NCBI RefSeq assembly: GCF_015207705.1
Contig: NZ_JADEWI010000019.1
Span: forward strand, 1-64,000
DNA length: 64,000 nucleotides
Direction: 5' to 3'
Source of the DNA: Nostoc sp. LEGE 06077
GTDB lineage: Bacteria > Cyanobacteriota > Cyanobacteriia > Cyanobacteriales > Nostocaceae
The notes under the pieces are model-generated. The model was not told where the DNA came from. It saw only the letters and a program-made list of their open reading frames with translations, and did no database searches. The position numbers and the translations under genes are program-made. Each line of letters opens with the position of its first letter. The stretch's first letter is position 1. This document shows, one piece after another, positions 52,972-62,055 of this stretch.

Positions 52972-53787
52972 TTAGGCATTTCCTATGAGTGTTAAATCAG
53001 TTGCTAAACGATCAACATCATAAGCAATATCACGAAGTCTCCGCTCTAGAACCTGACACAAGTCAGCAACGGCAATCTCTTTAACTTTAATTCCTCCAAA
53101 ATCTTCTAACTCACGAGTTTCACCTCTTGTAATAATCCAAACTTGCTTTTTTCCTGGTAGAGGTACTGTTTTTCTGCCCACTCCACCGTCTGGTTTACGA
53201 AACTCAAAAGTGAGTTGAGTTTTCTGGGAAAGCCTATTCCTATAGTTTTCTATCTGAGTTTGCTTGCGGCTTTCAAAATTATCTCGGAGTGTGCAGTCGT
53301 ACATGACAGCAAGGCTTTCGATCATGAAAAATCCATCTGCTTCTCCTGATTGTTCTGAACGTGGATATTGGTAAGCAGTATGAATTCCCAATAAACGCAG
53401 TAACAGAAAAACTCCATCCTCGAACAAATAAGGATCAGTAATAGAAGATAAAACTTCAACTTGAGCAAGGACTCTTGATTTTAATTCCTCACAAGTTTTG
53501 ATTGCCTCAGGTGCTTGAACTAACTCAGGGATAATTTTTTTCTTTTTGATCAGCTTTGCTTCACTTACAGTAGCTTCAAGAACACGGACATTACGAGCTT
53601 TTCGTTTTCCACCTTCTTCAATGGGTTCAAATTCTACTTTTACTCCAAGATTAATAGGCTGGTTTTCTAAAATATCCTGCGTTGCAAAGTAGTAATCATT
53701 TCCATTATCCAGTGCGGCAATAAATCCATAAAAGCTGCCATCTTTGTGTTTTGAGGGACGAATATCTTTAATTTCTGACTTCATCAT
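52972..53787 (-). CDS. Hypothetical protein: cold-shock-like domain plus nuclease-like domain
   Basis: A 271-residue protein. The N-terminal 70 residues resemble a cold-shock/OB module (KDGSFYGFIAALDNGNDYYFA, then LGVKVEFEPIEEGGKRKARNVRVL). The C-terminal part (about 100-271) contains LFEDGVFLLLRLLGI, EADGFFMIESLAVMYDCTLRD and KQTQIENYRNRL, a layout reminiscent of PD-(D/E)XK restriction-type folds (D-x-G then D-x-T in place of E-x-K). The fold and any nuclease role are inference. It stands alone next to the IS-damaged region, so it may belong to an accessory or defence patch. I recognise no family name. Confidence 0.65.
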   Translation of the reverse strand: MMKSEIKDIRPSKHKDGSFYGFIAALDNGNDYYFATQDILENQPINLGVKVEFEPIEEGGKRKARNVRVLEATVSEAKLIKKKKIIPELVQAPEAIKTCEELKSRVLAQVEVLSSITDPYLFEDGVFLLLRLLGIHTAYQYPRSEQSGEADGFFMIESLAVMYDCTLRDNFESRKQTQIENYRNRLSQKTQLTFEFRKPDGGVGRKTVPLPGKKQVWIITRGETRELEDFGGIKVKEIAVADLCQVLERRLRDIAYDVDRLATDLTLIGNA

Positions 53788-54096
53788 GGTATTGGGACTA
53801 ATGTATTAACACAAACTAGTATTCCCACGAACCAAAACCAGAAACACAGCAAAAACAAATTATTCATTAAATATAAAATTTTCGTCTAAGTATCTTATGG
53901 ATAAGCATACCTAACACTATCAAATTTCTATCTGAGCAAAATATCAACTTTTTCCGTATACAGACCCTATTAAAAAGACGATATAGAAAATTTCCGTATT
54001 ATTCACCCTGCTACTCAGAGTTTTTACGAATATCATTCACTAGCGCTACTTGACTCATCTGTGCGATCGCGCTATAACGCTCCTAACTCCTTATTT
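53788..54096. other. Intergenic region upstream of the double-DUF3131 gene
   Basis: It is AT-rich, with no gene and no strong repeat. The GTG at 54061 overlaps a HIP1-like site; the ATG at 54097 is the better start of the next gene. Promoters for the divergent gene pair are probably here. Confidence 0.55.
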
Positions 54097-56916
54097 ATGT
54101 ATCCATACAAGCACCATCAACAAAAGCTGTTGAAATGGATTGCATTGTTCCTAGCTGGGACATTTCTGCAATTATTGTTTTACATCCCGACACCAGTCTT
54201 GTCCCAAAATTCTAGTAGTTGTAGCAATATTACAGCCCCACTCACCCCTGAAGAACAAATTTATGCTCGTGCGGCTTGGCAGTATTTTGTCAAAAATTAT
54301 CAGCCAGCAACGGGATTGACCAATGCTGCTGGGGGTTATCCTTCGGGAACACTTTGGGATATGGGGAATTACCTGATGGCGTTGAATGCGGCGCGATGGA
54401 TGAATCTCACTGACCAAGCAGATTTTGACTCTCGTCTGAATAAGTTTTTAACGGGTTTGGGCAATCTCAAGTTGTTTGAAGATGCTTTACCCAATAAAGT
54501 TTACAACACAGCTACCGGACAGATGGTTGATTATGGCAACAATCCGATTGAACGCGGTATTGGTTGGTCTGCTTTAGATATTGGTCGGGTTTTAGCAGCC
54601 TTTGATGTCATTCGCACTTGTCATCCTCAATATAATGATTGGCTCAAAGGAATTGTCGCAAAATGGCAAGTAGCGCGATCGCTCAAAGATGGACAACTTT
54701 ATGGCGCTACTGTTCTCCCAGATAGTAAAACATTATTAGTCCAAGAAGGGCGACTGGGTTACGAAGAATATGCCGTTAGGGGATATCAACTTTGGGGTTT
54801 TGCTGCGCCCAAGGCGCTGGCTTTAGAACCCTATAAAATGGTTGAGATTAATGGTGTACAAATTCCTGTTGATACCCGTGATTTCCAAAGTACTAACGCC
54901 AACAATTACGTTGTTAGCGAGTCTTATATTTTAGATGGCATCGAATTTGGTCTACAAGGTGAGTTAGCCGATTTTGCTACGAGAGTTCTCGAAGTGCAGA
55001 AGCGGCGTTACGAAGCTACAGGTCAGTTAACAGCAGTCACAGAAGACAACATCGACCAAGCACCTTATTTTCTCTATAACACTGTTTACGCCAACGGTAA
55101 CGCCTGGGCGACAATTACAGACAACAACCAACCTTACCCCCAGTTTCGCAGCGTGAGTACAAAAGCTGCTTTTGGTTGGCGTTATCTCTACCCAGATAAT
55201 ACTTACGCCCAAAAACTGTTTGATGCAGTTAAGGATCTCCGCAGTCCTGATGACAGTGGTTATTATGCAGGTATTTATGAGGAATCGAAGCAGCCAAATA
55301 AAGCGTTAACTGGTAATACTAACGGGCTAATTTTAGAGATTTTGTACTACAAAGCCAGAGGGAATCGTTCTTTAATTGCTGGTTATGTAAATACAACAGC
55401 CAAAGCGCCAAGTAACAATACTTCTGCGGCGACTCCCACACCTACACCCACAAATCCGCCGCAAACATCTGGGAATACTCCGAAAGTGGTGGAGGTAAAA
55501 GTTCCCACGCCACCAGCCAATAGTTCTCAAGTCGAGGAAGTGGCGGTTACACCGATTCCCCCAGTTGATCAACCAGATGCTGCATCTAAGTTGAAATTAA
55601 CTCGACCTTTAACAGTGGTGGAAAGGCGTTATGCAGAGGCCGCATGGAGGTATTTTCAAGCAAATTATCATCCTAAGAATGGGTTAACTGACGATCGCAG
55701 CGATTTTAAAGGTGCAACTCTGTGGGGATTAGGAGATTATCTCGCCGCACTGCACACCGCGCGATCGCTTGATGTAATTTCTGCTAAAGAATTTGACCAG
55801 CGCACCCGCCATATTTTAGCAGCGTTAGGAAAACTACCGTTGTTTGCTGGGGAATTACCGAATCGCGGTTATGATACGCGGACACTCCAACCTATAGATT
55901 ACGGCGGAAACCCAGTAATCGAAGGCAATGGTTGGTCAGCCCTGGATATTGGCAGACTTTTAGCCGGGCTGTATAACTTAAAAAGCAATCATCCCGAATA
56001 TACCAAAGCCGTTGATCAAATTGTTTTGGATTGGTCATACCTGCGGATAGTTCGGGATGGAGTTCTCTCCAGTGCGACTGTAATTAAAAATACTCAAGGG
56101 CGATATCTGACCCGTGTTAACCTGGATACTCGTTTGGGTTATGAAGAATATGCGGCGCGGGCTTTTCAATTGTGGGGATTTGACGTAGAAGGTTCCGCTG
56201 TGGGCGGTGAATATCAAACTAGTGTAGTAGAAGGAGTGAAAATACCAACTCAGCGCCAACGCAAAGATACCAACTCCAAAGTCAATCAATATACTGTTAG
56301 CAATCCTTTCATTCTTTATGGGTTAGAGTTTGGTTTAGATCCAAAAATGCGATCGCTCTTTGAGCCAATTTTCCAAGCCCAAGCCGAACGCTACCGCCGC
56401 ACTGGCACTCTCACAGCCTCGGCGACTACCTTAATTGACCGCAAGCCTTACACAGTCCATAGCGCCATTACCGCCCAGGGTAAATCTTGGGAAGCTATAG
56501 GCGATGACGGAAAAACTTTACCTCAAGGGCGAATGGTCAGTACAGCCGTAGCTTTTGCCTATCATGCCCTACTGCCAGACAATCAATATAGTCAAAAGTT
56601 ACTGCAAGGAACCACTGACTTATATAATCCGCTGACAGGTTTTTACGAAGGCTTTTATGAAACTACAGGTAAGACAGCCGTGGGTTTCACCAGCAGCACC
56701 AACAGCATGATTTTGCAATCCTTACTGTACACACTCACAAATCATCAACCCTTAATTTCGCCAACGACTTCCCTTAACTCTCCCTGGTGGGAAACTGTCG
56801 CCCAAGGAGATTCCGGCCGCGGTCTCCCCAGGATTGCTAAACCCAAAATTCGCTTAATTTCTGATAGTTATGGCAATTATTGGGCATCTAGTGAAAATAC
56901 AAAAGTTACCAAATAA
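54097..56916 (+). CDS. Secreted protein with two DUF3131 domains
   Basis: A 939-residue protein. It has a signal or anchor segment (LLKWIALFLAGTFLQLLFYIP) and a first DUF3131 domain (about 55-425; ARAAWQYFVKNYQPATGLTN, ALPNKVYNTATG, IGWSALDIGRVLAAFDVI, GRLGYEEYAVRGYQLWG). A Thr/Pro/Asn-rich linker (about 430-510) leads to a second domain (about 515-880; AEAAWRYFQANYHPKNGLTD, ELPNRGYDTRTL, GWSALDIGRLLAGL, RLGYEEYAARAFQLWG). The domains keep the same landmarks, so both may be folded glycan-active modules. It is followed 95 bases later by the GT2 synthase gene, suggesting one unit. The GTG at 54061 is a weaker alternative start. Confidence 0.9.
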   Translation: MYPYKHHQQKLLKWIALFLAGTFLQLLFYIPTPVLSQNSSSCSNITAPLTPEEQIYARAAWQYFVKNYQPATGLTNAAGGYPSGTLWDMGNYLMALNAARWMNLTDQADFDSRLNKFLTGLGNLKLFEDALPNKVYNTATGQMVDYGNNPIERGIGWSALDIGRVLAAFDVIRTCHPQYNDWLKGIVAKWQVARSLKDGQLYGATVLPDSKTLLVQEGRLGYEEYAVRGYQLWGFAAPKALALEPYKMVEINGVQIPVDTRDFQSTNANNYVVSESYILDGIEFGLQGELADFATRVLEVQKRRYEATGQLTAVTEDNIDQAPYFLYNTVYANGNAWATITDNNQPYPQFRSVSTKAAFGWRYLYPDNTYAQKLFDAVKDLRSPDDSGYYAGIYEESKQPNKALTGNTNGLILEILYYKARGNRSLIAGYVNTTAKAPSNNTSAATPTPTPTNPPQTSGNTPKVVEVKVPTPPANSSQVEEVAVTPIPPVDQPDAASKLKLTRPLTVVERRYAEAAWRYFQANYHPKNGLTDDRSDFKGATLWGLGDYLAALHTARSLDVISAKEFDQRTRHILAALGKLPLFAGELPNRGYDTRTLQPIDYGGNPVIEGNGWSALDIGRLLAGLYNLKSNHPEYTKAVDQIVLDWSYLRIVRDGVLSSATVIKNTQGRYLTRVNLDTRLGYEEYAARAFQLWGFDVEGSAVGGEYQTSVVEGVKIPTQRQRKDTNSKVNQYTVSNPFILYGLEFGLDPKMRSLFEPIFQAQAERYRRTGTLTASATTLIDRKPYTVHSAITAQGKSWEAIGDDGKTLPQGRMVSTAVAFAYHALLPDNQYSQKLLQGTTDLYNPLTGFYEGFYETTGKTAVGFTSSTNSMILQSLLYTLTNHQPLISPTTSLNSPWWETVAQGDSGRGLPRIAKPKIRLISDSYGNYWASSENTKVTK

Positions 56917-57011
56917 TCAAGTCAAATAATTTTAGATTTTGGACTGACCCCACAGATAAATCGTAAGGATTCGAGATTATTTTAGACGGTTTTTTTATTT
57001 TTGGTGTTCCC

Positions 57012-58997
57012 ATGAATTCTGCATCTATTAATAATTCTGTCAACTTTTTTGGTAACAGTTGCTCAATCCTCAAAAAAAGAACTCTATTATTTCGCTATCT
57101 AGCCGAAATTAATTTAATTTTTGGCTTTTGGTATTTACAATGGCGCATCACCCATTCGATTAATTTTGATGCTTTGTGGCTTTCAATACCGCTGCTATTA
57201 GCAGAAATTTATAGCTATTGTGGTGGTGTGATGTTTGTCATTGGTTTATGGCGGCCTTTAGTCAGACAAGTTAAGTCTCTTGACCAAATGATGCCACCTC
57301 TGCCGCAAATTGACTGGCCAACAGTAGATGTATTTATCACCTGCTACAATGAGCCAGCAGAAATTATCGAACAAACTGCTCAGTCCGCGTTAGCTATAGA
57401 TTATCCTGCTACTAAGTTGCACGTTTATGTATTAGATGATGGCAACTCACCGGCAATTCGTGCCATGACACAAAAGTTATGTATTGCCGATTTGCAATCA
57501 CCACCCCTCCAAAAAGAAGCAAGCAGAATTGATGCTGAACGCTCTCATTTAATCGAGCGCTTGCAACAACTAGAAAAACTTAATTTTAATCTTCAAACTG
57601 CTGAAAAGTGGTTACAAGAATCATCAGCAATTCAAAATCTAGAGAAAACATCCAGTGAATTAGTTGTCGAAAGTCTGCAACAGTTTATTTTGTGGTTGCC
57701 CCCAGAAAATCAAAGTATTACTGAAAAACTCAACACTGAAAAGCAGGCTTTAGAAAAAGCTATTTACCGCAAAGAACTAGAATTAGTTGAACTAGCACGA
57801 TTTCATTATATTGCCCGTCCTAAACCCATTGGTATACCACATCATGCAAAAGCAGGTAATCTCAATTATGCCATTTTTTCTGGAGAAACTTTTGGAGAAT
57901 TCATTCTCACTTTAGATGCAGATCATATCCCTAAACCACAGTTTCTCAAGCGAGTTTTGCCATATTTCTACACATATAATCTTTTAAGTGGCAAGTATGA
58001 ACAAAACCGCATTGCATTTGTCCAAACACCACAAGATTTTTATAATATTCCGGCGGGTGATCCTTTTGGGCATAAAGCGAGTTTATTTTATGGGCCACTG
58101 CAACAAGGCAAAGATGGGATGAATGCGGCTTTTTATACAGGAACCAATGCCATTCTCCGCCGGGAAGCACTAATTAATGTAGGACTGCAATATTTTGCTG
58201 ATGAGTTTAGTAAAGATGAAAAACGGTTAGAGGAATTTCAATTAGTTGGGGGTGTATCTAGCAATAGTATTACAGAAGATATGAATACAGCTATGCGCCT
58301 GCATGGTAGTGGTTGGAAATCTATTTATCATCATGAACTTTTAGCAGAAGGTTTAGCTCCCGATGATTTGAGTTCTACTTTAAAACAGCGACTGCGTTGG
58401 GCGCAAGGAACTATCCAAGTTTTACTCAGAGAAAATCCCTTTGCCAAACCAGGGCTAACATTTTGGCAACGTCTGCAATATTTTAAGACGATGTATAGCT
58501 ACTTTTCTGGTTTTGCCACTCTTGTGTTTATTTCTTGTCCAATTATTTATTTCTTCACCGAAATTGCTCCAGTAAAAACCTATGGTTCTGATTTCGCTCT
58601 CCATTTTTTACCAGCTTTTATTCTCAATCGTCTGACTTTCCTAGCGGTAACTTGGGGCATTCCGGCTGGTGAAGTGTGGCGCTCTGAACAATATGCGATC
58701 GCATTATTTCCCTTATTAATTCAAGCTGTCTGGAGTGTCTTCACTGGACAGAAAATTAACTTCCAAGTTACACCTAAGCAGCGGCAAGCTGGTATTTATC
58801 TGCGAATGGTTTGGCCTCAATTACTTGTCTTTATTCTGACTATTCTAGGAATATTATGGAGTATTTTCCTCTTTGCAATTGGTCATCTCAATAATCCTTG
58901 GGTTCATCTACTAAATAGTGTGTGGGCTATCTATAACTTGCTACTTTTGTCAGCCATCATTCGCGCCTCTGTTTGGCAACCAACCAAAGAGTCTTAA
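57012..58997 (+). CDS. Cellulose-synthase-like GT2 glycosyltransferase with helical insertion
   Basis: A 661-residue inner-membrane glycan synthase. Two N-terminal helices precede the GT-A domain: LDDGN (142-144), DAD at 302-304, TED at 421-423 and QRLRW at 459-463, with TGTNAILRREAL in between, then further membrane segments after 480. An unusual charged insertion of about 100 residues (about 165-262; SRIDAERSHLIERLQQLEKL and related heptads) sits between the first Asp motif and YIARPK. No PilZ domain is present, so c-di-GMP control of the BcsA type is not indicated. It builds a beta-linked polymer, probably using a UDP-sugar. Neighbours are DUF3131 proteins and a PIG-L deacetylase. Confidence 0.93.
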   Translation: MNSASINNSVNFFGNSCSILKKRTLLFRYLAEINLIFGFWYLQWRITHSINFDALWLSIPLLLAEIYSYCGGVMFVIGLWRPLVRQVKSLDQMMPPLPQIDWPTVDVFITCYNEPAEIIEQTAQSALAIDYPATKLHVYVLDDGNSPAIRAMTQKLCIADLQSPPLQKEASRIDAERSHLIERLQQLEKLNFNLQTAEKWLQESSAIQNLEKTSSELVVESLQQFILWLPPENQSITEKLNTEKQALEKAIYRKELELVELARFHYIARPKPIGIPHHAKAGNLNYAIFSGETFGEFILTLDADHIPKPQFLKRVLPYFYTYNLLSGKYEQNRIAFVQTPQDFYNIPAGDPFGHKASLFYGPLQQGKDGMNAAFYTGTNAILRREALINVGLQYFADEFSKDEKRLEEFQLVGGVSSNSITEDMNTAMRLHGSGWKSIYHHELLAEGLAPDDLSSTLKQRLRWAQGTIQVLLRENPFAKPGLTFWQRLQYFKTMYSYFSGFATLVFISCPIIYFFTEIAPVKTYGSDFALHFLPAFILNRLTFLAVTWGIPAGEVWRSEQYAIALFPLLIQAVWSVFTGQKINFQVTPKQRQAGIYLRMVWPQLLVFILTILGILWSIFLFAIGHLNNPWVHLLNSVWAIYNLLLLSAIIRASVWQPTKES

Positions 58998-59027
58998 AAA
59001 ATAAACAAAAATCAGTTTCAAAAACTC

Positions 59028-59741
59028 ATGAATTATCAACGTTTGAACAACTGTGATCAGCAAACTGTCTTAACAATTTATGCTCACGCCGATGATGAAG
59101 TTTTACCTGCTGCTGGAACTTTACGCTTAATGTCCCAAGCAGGATGGAATGTTCGCTGTCTGATTTTAACTGAAGGTAATCTTTCTAGTTCGCTCATTAA
59201 AGGTACACGTCACCAAGAAGCAGATGCAGCCGGTAAAATCATCGGTGCAACTTATGAATTTTATGCTCTTGAAGAGTGTAATTTTTCTACACAAGCGGTG
59301 ATTAAAGTTACGGAAGAAGCTATTGGACGCTGGCAACCGGATTTAATTATTACTCACGCACCACAACCAGAAAAATATGGACATCGAGATCATGAAGTAT
59401 GTGCGATCGCAGTTTCTAATGTTGCTACCAGGAGAAATCTTCCCTTGTGGTATTCTGCACCTCCCGTATTCTTACGTGGATTTGAGCCAAACTTTTTTGT
59501 AGATATTACTTCAGTAATTGAAGAAAAAGTTGCCGCTATTGGTTGTTATGAATCGGAAAACAACAAAGCCTTTATGCAACTTGATGCTATTCTTGTATTG
59601 TCTCGGTTTTGGGCTAGAGAATTAGGTCAGAAAGATGGCTATTTTGAAGCTTTTGAAATTGCTCGGCAATGGGTGAATGCTAATTTCTTTTCGGCATGGG
59701 CTAATAGTAAAAAACAACTATTATCTCAAAAGTTAACTTAG
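59028..59741 (+). CDS. PIG-L/LmbE-family deacetylase
   Basis: A 237-residue zinc-dependent deacetylase-type protein. The metal motif reads AHADDE at 19-24 (usually AHPDDE) and the second ligand region is HAPQPEKYGHRDHEV. The family removes acetyl groups from GlcNAc-type sugars or related substrates. It starts 30 bases after the synthase gene, so it is probably part of the same transcript and may trim N-acetyl groups from the polymer or its precursor (inference). The Pro-to-Ala change does not alter metal ligands. Confidence 0.88.
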   Translation: MNYQRLNNCDQQTVLTIYAHADDEVLPAAGTLRLMSQAGWNVRCLILTEGNLSSSLIKGTRHQEADAAGKIIGATYEFYALEECNFSTQAVIKVTEEAIGRWQPDLIITHAPQPEKYGHRDHEVCAIAVSNVATRRNLPLWYSAPPVFLRGFEPNFFVDITSVIEEKVAAIGCYESENNKAFMQLDAILVLSRFWARELGQKDGYFEAFEIARQWVNANFFSAWANSKKQLLSQKLT

Positions 59742-59818
59742 CGTAAGACTTGCGGTTACAGTATACAAATGCCAAAATATAAAAGTGTCAATCCTCTCTA
59801 ATAAAAGGCAGTTAAATT

Positions 59819-60145
59819 ATGAATTCTAGAATAGAGATAATTCAACCATCTGGAATTTTAGATGGTATTAAAGGTAATCATTTGCGTCGTGAAATTAGCG
59901 ACATCCTGGAGAAGGGTACAGATATTTTGTTGATTGACTTGAAAGAAGTCAAGTTTATGGATAGTTCTGGTTTAGGGTCTTTAGTATCAGCAATGCAAAT
60001 AGCCAAAACTGCTAATACTAAACTATTCATTTGTTCGGTAAATGACCAAGTAAGGATGTTATTTGAATTAACTAAAATTGATCGAATTTTTCAAACTTTT
60101 ATCGATCAAGAGGATTTTAAACGCCAAGTTTTGACAACCATGTGA
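59819..60145 (+). CDS. STAS-domain anti-sigma factor antagonist (RsbV/SpoIIAA-like)
   Basis: A 108-residue STAS protein. The phosphorylation loop VKFMDSSGLGSLV (Ser49/Ser50) is intact and the fold-length is normal. It would be dephosphorylated by a PP2C phosphatase and bind a HATPase kinase. Both partner types are encoded just downstream (60171-61370 and 61452-61937). It follows the deacetylase gene by 77 bases on the same strand. This makes it the switch component of a partner-switching module. Confidence 0.93.
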   Translation: MNSRIEIIQPSGILDGIKGNHLRREISDILEKGTDILLIDLKEVKFMDSSGLGSLVSAMQIAKTANTKLFICSVNDQVRMLFELTKIDRIFQTFIDQEDFKRQVLTTM

Positions 60146-60170
60146 TATATTCAGCAATTAAAAATATGAG

Positions 60171-61370
60171 TTAGGTTGCATTACCAAAAGAAACTTTGAG
60201 CAAAGACAAATCATCTTCCAAATTTTGTTGAATATTTAAGGTTATAATTTGCATTAATAGATTTTGGAGATGACAATTATGTGTTTGGCTATATTTGACT
60301 AATATTTCAATGAAAGCATCGATTCCTAATATATTTTCATTTGGCTGCTTGATTTCATAAACCCCATCGCTAAATATGTAGAGAGTGCTGTTTTCTGCAA
60401 TATCAAAAATAGCTTCTGCAAAGTCAACTTCCGGCAAAAAACCTATAGGTAAATCTAAAGATGTTAGTTGTTGAACTTGTAAGCTCGTCTGAGATTGACC
60501 AGATAGCAGTACAGCAGGTGGATGCCCTGCGTTGGCGTAGACAAGTTGATGCTGAATGCGGTGATAAACCCCATACCAAATAGTGAAATATTTAGCACCG
60601 TGATTACTCATTTGAAAGTTATGATTGAGTGCTTTGAGAACTGCACTGGGTTGACAAAAATTGGTGTTGGGTAAAGATTGCGATCGCAAAATATTCAACA
60701 CAGATACCGAAAGCAGCGCCGAACCTACCCCATGTCCCGATACATCGAGCAGATAAATTGCCAAATGCTCATCATCGAGCCAGTAATAATCAAAGCAATC
60801 ACCCCCTAGCTGTGCAGAGGGAATGAACAGTGCTTCTGTGGCTACGGTTCCCGTCAGTGGTAGCGGTAAGAGCGATCGCACATATTCAGCCGCCTCGGTT
60901 AATTCGGCTTCCATAATTTGCTTTTGGGTTTGCAAAGTTTGGTTGAGTATTTCTAAAGCTTGTTTTTGACTTTGTAAATCCTGATTGAGTTGATATAGCC
61001 TGAGTCCGGCCCGAACTCTGGCTTTTAACTCATTCATCTCAATCGGCTTAGAGATAAACTCATCTGCTCCCGCATCTAATCCCCTAACTCTATCGTCTTC
61101 TTCTCCCCTAGCGGCTCCCTTAGCCGTTAGCAAAATAAAAAAAGTCGTAGCCAACTCTGGATCTGCTTTAATTTGTCGACATACCTCTAATCCATCTAAG
61201 TGTGACATTACCCAATCACAAATAATCAAAGCTGGGCGAAGTAACCGTGCTTGGGTAATACCTTCTTGGCCATTTTTAGCCACAGTGATATCATAACCCT
61301 GATTTTGAAGTGTTCTTTTGAGTACTGCCTGAACAATCGGGTCATCATCAATAACAAGAATTTTGACCAT
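60171..61370 (-). CDS. Response regulator with PP2C (SpoIIE) phosphatase output
   Basis: A 399-residue protein. A REC domain with acceptor Asp52 in ICDWVMSHLDG (KILVIDDDP start, Lys in FISKP) is followed by a coiled-coil linker (residues about 130-160) and a SpoIIE-type PP2C domain with LGGDCFDYYWLDDEHLAI, LDVSGHGVGSALLS and IFSDGVYE, which supply the metal-binding Asp residues. Phosphorylation of REC would control dephosphorylation of the adjacent STAS antagonist. It is transcribed convergently with the STAS gene and divergently from the kinase gene. Similar REC-PP2C proteins control cyanobacterial motility and polysaccharide switches. Confidence 0.94.
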   Translation of the reverse strand: MVKILVIDDDPIVQAVLKRTLQNQGYDITVAKNGQEGITQARLLRPALIICDWVMSHLDGLEVCRQIKADPELATTFFILLTAKGAARGEEDDRVRGLDAGADEFISKPIEMNELKARVRAGLRLYQLNQDLQSQKQALEILNQTLQTQKQIMEAELTEAAEYVRSLLPLPLTGTVATEALFIPSAQLGGDCFDYYWLDDEHLAIYLLDVSGHGVGSALLSVSVLNILRSQSLPNTNFCQPSAVLKALNHNFQMSNHGAKYFTIWYGVYHRIQHQLVYANAGHPPAVLLSGQSQTSLQVQQLTSLDLPIGFLPEVDFAEAIFDIAENSTLYIFSDGVYEIKQPNENILGIDAFIEILVKYSQTHNCHLQNLLMQIITLNIQQNLEDDLSLLKVSFGNAT

Positions 61371-61451
61371 AAACTATAGCTTACTAAATAGAATAATAAT
61401 TAAATATTTTTCTTTATTTTAAAATAACTATATTTTAGTTATTAATGTATA

Positions 61452-61937
61452 GTGAAAATACTCAAATTAAATAAATTAAGTTCCGCTTATGATATAAGCT
61501 CAACATTTAATAAAATCAAAGTGGATCATAAAATTTGTTTAAAAGTCAATACAGACCTGAATGCCTCATCAGAGATTTTGTCTTGGTTTGAGCAAATCAA
61601 TCAAACATTGATGATTAATCAAAAAATTTGGTGGCAATGTCAAACATTGTTAATAGAGGGGTTTGCTAACATTGTTGAACATGCTCACAACAATTTACCA
61701 AGAGAGACTCCCATTGAGATAGAAGTTTGTTTATCAAACCAACAGATAGAAATCCGCATATTTTCTCAAGGAAAACCTTTTGATTTAGAAAAAGAATTGC
61801 GCGAAACCTCTGAACTTGAAGACAATGATCAAGAAAGAGGGCGCGGGTTAAAAATTATGTCAGCGATCGCCGATAAATTAAGTTATGAACGGACAACAGA
61901 TAACCGTTATTGTCTATTTATTAGTAAGTTTTATTAA
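61452..61937 (+). CDS. RsbW-like HATPase serine kinase / anti-sigma factor type
   Basis: A 161-residue ATP-binding protein of the HATPase_c_2 type. The N-box is LIEGFANIVEHAHNN and the G-box is ERGRGLKIMSAIAD. The start is GTG at 61452 (MKILKLNKLSSAYDISS). It would phosphorylate the STAS protein and be released from it on dephosphorylation. No sigma factor gene is near, so the final target is open. Confidence 0.9.
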   Translation: MKILKLNKLSSAYDISSTFNKIKVDHKICLKVNTDLNASSEILSWFEQINQTLMINQKIWWQCQTLLIEGFANIVEHAHNNLPRETPIEIEVCLSNQQIEIRIFSQGKPFDLEKELRETSELEDNDQERGRGLKIMSAIADKLSYERTTDNRYCLFISKFY

Positions 61938-62055
61938 AACATTAAATCACACCCTACCCCACCACTAAGAAAATTAAGTTATTTGCAAACAACTAATTTT
62001 CCCAAACTTATTTCCTGTCCTCTAGGTGTACAAGTAAGTTCATAAATAAAATAGG

